NCBI RefSeq assembly: GCF_910596095.1 | Contig: NC_056534.1 | Span: forward strand, 38,140,088-38,204,087 | Direction: 5' to 3' | DNA length: 64,000 bases | Origin: Thunnus maccoyii | Lineage: Eukaryota > Chordata > Actinopteri > Scombriformes > Scombridae | Shown here: positions 59,501 to 64,000 of the stretch, piece after piece | Layout of the letters: every line of letters starts with the position of its first letter | Numbering within the stretch: position 1 is the first letter of the stretch | Program-made: the position numbers and the translations under genes | The notes under the pieces: generated by a model | What the model was told of the DNA's origin: nothing | What the model saw: the letters and a program-made list of their open reading frames with translations, nothing else | Databases searched by the model: none

Positions 59501-62500
59501 AAGAAGAAGAGATAGATGAAGGTTTGGGAGGCACAGAGAGGAAACGGTGAGGCTCTTTGTGTTGTGATGTTGTGGTGAGTAATTAAGATCACACTGACTG
59601 AGCTCATATCTTACCATCAGGGTCTGAGAGGACAGAGATGAACGCCACCTGAATCTCCTTCAAATGGGACTGAAGGAGAAAAAGAAGAACACAGAGATTT
59701 CTACCAACTCAGACGTTTGTGTTTAGATTCTTTTTATAAAAATATGTTAAACGCAGAGATAAATGTGGTTAATGCTTTGTGAAAATGTGCATTATGAAAC
59801 AAAAAGAGGCTCTGAAGCAGTGATGATTCTTTGACTCCTGAGGAAAAATGTGGTGGTGAGAAATTTCCCAAACACAGATTCAAAAAATCAAACTGTGATA
59901 TAAAACCTACAGCTTAGAGACCTGACCTCTGTGGAGCCTTGTTGATTTATATGATGAGAAACAAAACACTGTTCTCAAACCATTTAATGACAGACAACAG
60001 TTCAGAACCTGACAGTCTCAAATGAGAATAGCATACTTAGAAAGGATATAACTCTTCTTTAATCCCAGAAGCACGAGGCTAATGCTTCCTGACAGTTACT
60101 GTGTTAGAGATCACTCTCTCTGTTAACAGAGTTCCTTCTCTGATCTGTGACACCAGTGTTTTTAGACAGCACCAGTCAACAGTTTGGACCCACTTTGACT
60201 GTAGATTCAGAGCTCCATCTAACTAGACTACATAAAAACACACCGTGATTTCCTTGTGTTGGCTGAGTTTCTTGACCAGAGAGAGCAGCCAGATGCAGGC
60301 TGCCTGCCGGACATGAGGGTTCTGGCTGGGTATGTACTTGGACAGGATGGAGTTCAGGACCCAAGGAACCACGTCATTGTTTTTCACATCTGAAAATGGA
60401 AACGTTGTTTAAGGAACTGAAATCATTTTATTGTCTGCATTTTGCATATTGAGTTTTGTTGACGAAGCGTTTGAAGCGTTTTAGATAACAAATGAACTAT
60501 TGAATCTGTTCTCAGGTAAATGTTCTTCTATCTTTATCTGATTACTACCACGCAGAGCTGAAGCATTTCTTTAAGCTGAACGCATATCAATGTGACAACC
60601 TCCGTCATGATGCAAGCTATTATACTGGATCACTTAAACAACAACATATACATGAGAAACAAATCAGATTAGTCCATTGGTACTATTAAAACCTACTCCA
60701 GCTACAAGTCCTTACTGTATGGTGGGCTGTACTGTTCCTCAGTGCAGGTCCACGGGTCTCTAGCAGCTCCAGAGCTGGTTCCTATCGCAGCGCTGGTGAT
60801 AGCTTCTCCAACTGTGAACTGCAGCTCCACCTGCTTGGCCTGAGAGAGACGAAGAAGAGAGAAAATGTAAACATATTATCATCATTAAGCAGCTTCACAG
60901 AGGGTCGATTTCACATGGATGCAGATGATACGATTTTATTTGTGGCTGCAAAAATATCCACTTTAGCTACAACTTAACGTATTTATACGTCAGCTTAAGA
61001 CATCTCACCTACGTTTCATGTTAAAAAGACGACATTCATATGTTTATCAATCAGAAAATATTTCAAAGTTGAACTACGACAAGTCATAGCCTATTCATTT
61101 GGTTTTTGTTGCTGTGTGACTTCTATTGTCAGTGCTACAGTCAGTCAGTATGTTTCACACCTCTACAGAGTCCATGAGTCCCTGCAGCAGCTTCTTCTGA
61201 TGAGGGAAGTCTCCATCTCCTACTGGTATGTAGCCCAAAGTCTGGATTGATCGCTCCTTCATCTGGACCACATACATGAAAAACACACACATGCGACATG
61301 ACAATACCAGATGTACCATTATTACATATAATATAATATAAAATAATATGGTACAGTGTCTCCCAGCAGCCACTTCCTTCACTGGAGTCGCTGGTTACCT
61401 TGGTGCTCTCCTTGCCAGAGGGGATGCGAGCCAGAAGGTTGTCCACTGTGGACAGTTTGGTGAAGCCGTCGCCCTCCGCAGGAATCAGCAGGGTGCCGTT
61501 CCGCCCGATTTCTCCCAGCGCCGTACACGCTGCTACAGCCAGCAGAGCACTGCTGCTGTCCAGGAAGGAACCTGGATGGAAACACACAAGAACATGAGTA
61601 GATGATCCCATATAGACAGACATGGTTTGTTTTGCTGTAATTATTTTTCACACAAAAACTTTAACATCTGCAAAGAAAAAGAAAGATGTTTTGTTACAGC
61701 TAGGAGATGAAAACTACATCAAACAATAACACATCAGTAATTTACTGTACTCCAGGAGCTACCGGAGTCAATAAATTACACCTCAATTACAGGAAATGGT
61801 TGCAAAATTGTCTATGTACCAATTGTCTTGGTGGCCATGGCAACAAGCTCTTCGTCTTCTTGGGAGGTGATGCTCATTTGCTGCTCCATGTTGTGGCTGG
61901 TTTTACTAGAAGTGACAGCATTCTTCTTGCTCATGTATCTTCCCACCATGTAGCCAAGAGCCAAGATGGCGCCATGCTGGGTCTCAGGACTCTGAGGTTC
62001 AACAAAAATCAATAAATATTTATGCAACTTAACAATACAGTAAACAATGACGTGCTGAATAGAGAGAAGGTGACTTACGTGGTTGTCTTTGGTGATTTTG
62101 ACCAGGTTGTGCACAGCCATCTGCAGCTCGTTGCCAGTCATTGTAGAAACCACCACAGCGTACAGCTGGGCTGCCAGTTCCCTCATGTCCTCCTTATTTG
62201 TGTTCATCAGACTCTGGAGAAGAAAACATCTGTTACTACAGCCGAATGCAACGACAGCTGTTTTTACAATATCACAGATCAGCTGAGTGTTTCATGTGCT
62301 GATATTTGTCTCACTAATGAATCAGTGCACAGTGAACATCAATGTGAAACTACTAAATAAAGAGAATATTCACCTTGATCCAGTCAATTTTATCAACAAA
62401 CTTGGGAGCCAGTTTCTCTGGGCAGACAGACACCACCTCCAGTAGACAGTACATCACTGGGATTCCTGTTGACACATTAAAGATGAAGTGTAATAACTAT

Positions 62501-63952
62501 CAATGATCATAACAATAACATACAGATGAATACATCAACAATAACAGCTTCAATTAACTATAAAAGCTAGTCTTTTTTAGAAGTTTAAAACAACATAACA
62601 TACAGTACGTGATGTACAAAAATCACCTGAGATGTTCTAAGAAGACTATAATAACCATGAGACCTGACGTCTTCCTGTAAACGGACGGTACTTGTATAAA
62701 GTCTTCTAACCACTCAAAGCACACATTCACACACATTCACACTCTGCAAGGTCCCAACCTGCCCATCAGAGGAAATCTAATCATTCTCACACTGATGGAA
62801 CAGCCATCAGGAGCAATTAGAGGTTCAGTATCTTGATCAAGGACACACTGACATGCGGACTGGAGGAGCCGGGAATCGAACCGCCGATCTTCCGATTAGT
62901 GGACGACCCGCTCTACCTCCTGAGCCACAGCCGCCTCAGTATCATCGTCCTTAGTAAAAAAGCAGGTTAACTTCTCTCACCTCCTACAGCAGACAGCAGC
63001 TGCTGCAGCAGATCCATGTAGACATACACTGGATTTGCGTCGGAACCCTTTGACACTGAAGGCTGCGGCCCAGAGGACAGCAGCGTGTGGACGTAGCGGC
63101 CGATGGCGGGCGCATCATCCTGCATGTCTGCCAGGCGTGTGGAGAGGGGCGTGGCCCCTGCACTGTAGGCCATGCACATCCTCAGGTACAGCACAATCTG
63201 GAAAAAAAAGACAAGGAAATGAAGTGAAGCCACATGTCTGCAGCAGGAGTCCATATCAAGATCAATGGATGCAACAGGCTGATCACCCATTAATATTTAC
63301 CTCTGCAAATGCAGATGGGTTGAAAGGAATGGTGGAAGTTCCAACAATGTATTTAGCTGGAGTCTTGATCCTCTGTGATGCCTGACGACGATGATGAGGA
63401 CAACATAAAAAAAGACATGAGATCCATTAGATCTTATAGAAATAAACAAACAGAAAAAGGATAACAACTGGTATCAAAAGCCTGAAAAGCAGGCAGAGTG
63501 AGAGAGAAATGATGTGCTTTGGGGTTTAGGTTGTAACTGGATGCACTGTTTGAAAAGCCCCAGAGAGAATGACAAATATGCAGCCTCACCTTCTCCTGGA
63601 CATAGGCCACCATATCAGGAAAGGAGGGCATTGGCTTTGGTCCCTCTTTCTCTGAGCTCTTGGTAGGAAAGGCCCTCAGCACCCTCTGAGCCTCCCCGCA
63701 CACCTCATCCCTCCTAAAACACACAGCACCAGCACATTTTATCTTCTGCACCATTCAGGAAAGTGAACCACTGGCACACAATCTTTAGTTTGAACCACAT
63801 TTAATCTTATGTAAGAAAATGTATGAAGTGTGTGTTTTTAGGACTTACGGGTCTCCAGCAGCCAACAGCAGCAGGTATCTTGATGGCACATGATCAGGTG
63901 CAAAGACTGTGCTGGCAAACTTCATGGCCACCTGGCGAACCTGCACCTCCGG
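53219..63952 (-). CDS. ecpas: ECPAS (ECM29) proteasome adaptor and scaffold, C-terminal 1361 residues, 5'-partial
   Basis: HEAT-repeat protein that binds the 26S proteasome, checks its assembly and links it to membranes and motors. Exons in transcript order: 63952-63849, 63713-63590, 63381-63301, 63197-62981, 62465-62374, 62213-62079, 61991-61820, 61571-61399, 61262-61161, 60839-60716, 60389-60244, 59669-59615, 59492-59378, 59254-59186, 59058-58941, 58849-58682, 58589-58510, 58356-58251, 58085-58038, 57910-57792, 57506-57356, 57260-57195, 57089-57000, 56904-56838, 56751-56660, 56571-56505, 56419-56222, 56112-55901, 55601-55558, 55466-55274, 55176-55026, 54560-54455, 54003-53915, 53828-53757, 53358-53219. 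They sum to 4086 nt in frame (full human protein about 1845 residues). Diagnostic segments: [88 protein letters not shown] six-Asp run is coded near 55.13 kb. The first third lies beyond the right edge. No stops or shifts seen. Confidence 0.96.
53359..53503. repeat. (CA)n microsatellite before the last ecpas exon
   Basis: On the ecpas strand it is a TG-rich tract (with CG interruptions at 53380-53425) that ends about 12 bases before the GTTAACAG acceptor at 53359. Confidence 0.9.
62690..62938 (-). mobile_element. tRNA-derived SINE
   Basis: On the complement the head reads GCTGTGGCTCAGGAGGTAGA (A-box-like at about 62927-62917), and GGTTCGATTCC (B box) lies at 62882-62872 at the spacing of a tRNA promoter. 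The body continues to about 62.69 kb with CACACTCTGCAAGG-type sequence. It lies in the ecpas intron between 62466 and 62980. It is not a functional tRNA gene, since no cloverleaf 3' half is kept. Confidence 0.65.
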
Positions 63953-64000
63953 CTGCTCAGAGAAAGAATCATCAGAAACACAGATACTATTACTGTTTGT

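Noticed and set aside
62872-62938. Functional tRNA gene
   Set aside because: A and B boxes are present, but the sequence continues as a dispersed SINE body and lacks a proper acceptor stem.

Overview
The window is genomic DNA of a ray-finned fish, most likely a percomorph teleost. It has split genes with short GT-AG introns, very long CA/GT microsatellites, many small non-autonomous transposons, and vertebrate proteins in their fish form. It shows no bacterial, viral or CRISPR features. I reconstructed five protein-coding genes exon by exon; every exon junction keeps the reading frame and has a GT donor and an AG acceptor.

Layout: (1) 1342-12225, + strand: KIT receptor tyrosine kinase, from the third immunoglobulin domain to the stop; the first exons lie before the window. 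(2) 17914-28441, - strand: the complete CLOCK circadian bHLH-PAS activator (902 codons plus stop), with candidate untranslated 5' exons and a CpG-rich promoter zone up to about 33.1 kb. (3) 37937-39652, + strand: a small gene that I identify as EXOC1L, a stand-alone Sec3/EXOC1 N-terminal-like domain. (4) 43400-51987, + strand: complete SMC2, a condensin ATPase (1200 codons plus stop). (5) 53219 to beyond the right edge, - strand: ECPAS (ECM29/KIAA0368), the HEAT-repeat proteasome adaptor; its C-terminal 1361 residues are present.

Gene order: kit and clock are tail to tail, clock and exoc1l diverge, and smc2 and ecpas are tail to tail with polyadenylation signals only about 140 bp apart. Human KIT, CLOCK and EXOC1L lie together in 4q12, while SMC2 and ECPAS lie in 9q31, so the stretch between exoc1l and smc2 (about 39.7-43.4 kb, occupied by a decayed LINE) is a synteny junction. 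KDR, SRD5A3, TMEM165, PDCL2, NMU and EXOC1 are not seen where human synteny would place them. This suits one of the two teleost genome-duplication copies (kita/clocka or kitb/clockb). The missing kdr makes me lean to the b copy, but the sequence alone does not settle it.

The five genes do not form one pathway. KIT is a surface receptor for stem cell factor; CLOCK drives the daily transcription cycle; EXOC1L is probably a membrane-binding module; SMC2 compacts chromosomes; ECPAS acts on the 26S proteasome. The most interesting signals are cis features. Long GT repeats stand in for, or sit just upstream of, the polypyrimidine tract at several splice acceptors. Clock has two polyglutamine tracts. 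A triple DR4 nuclear-receptor half-site array plus an E-box lies in the 5' part of clock. Two related palindromic transposons are also present.
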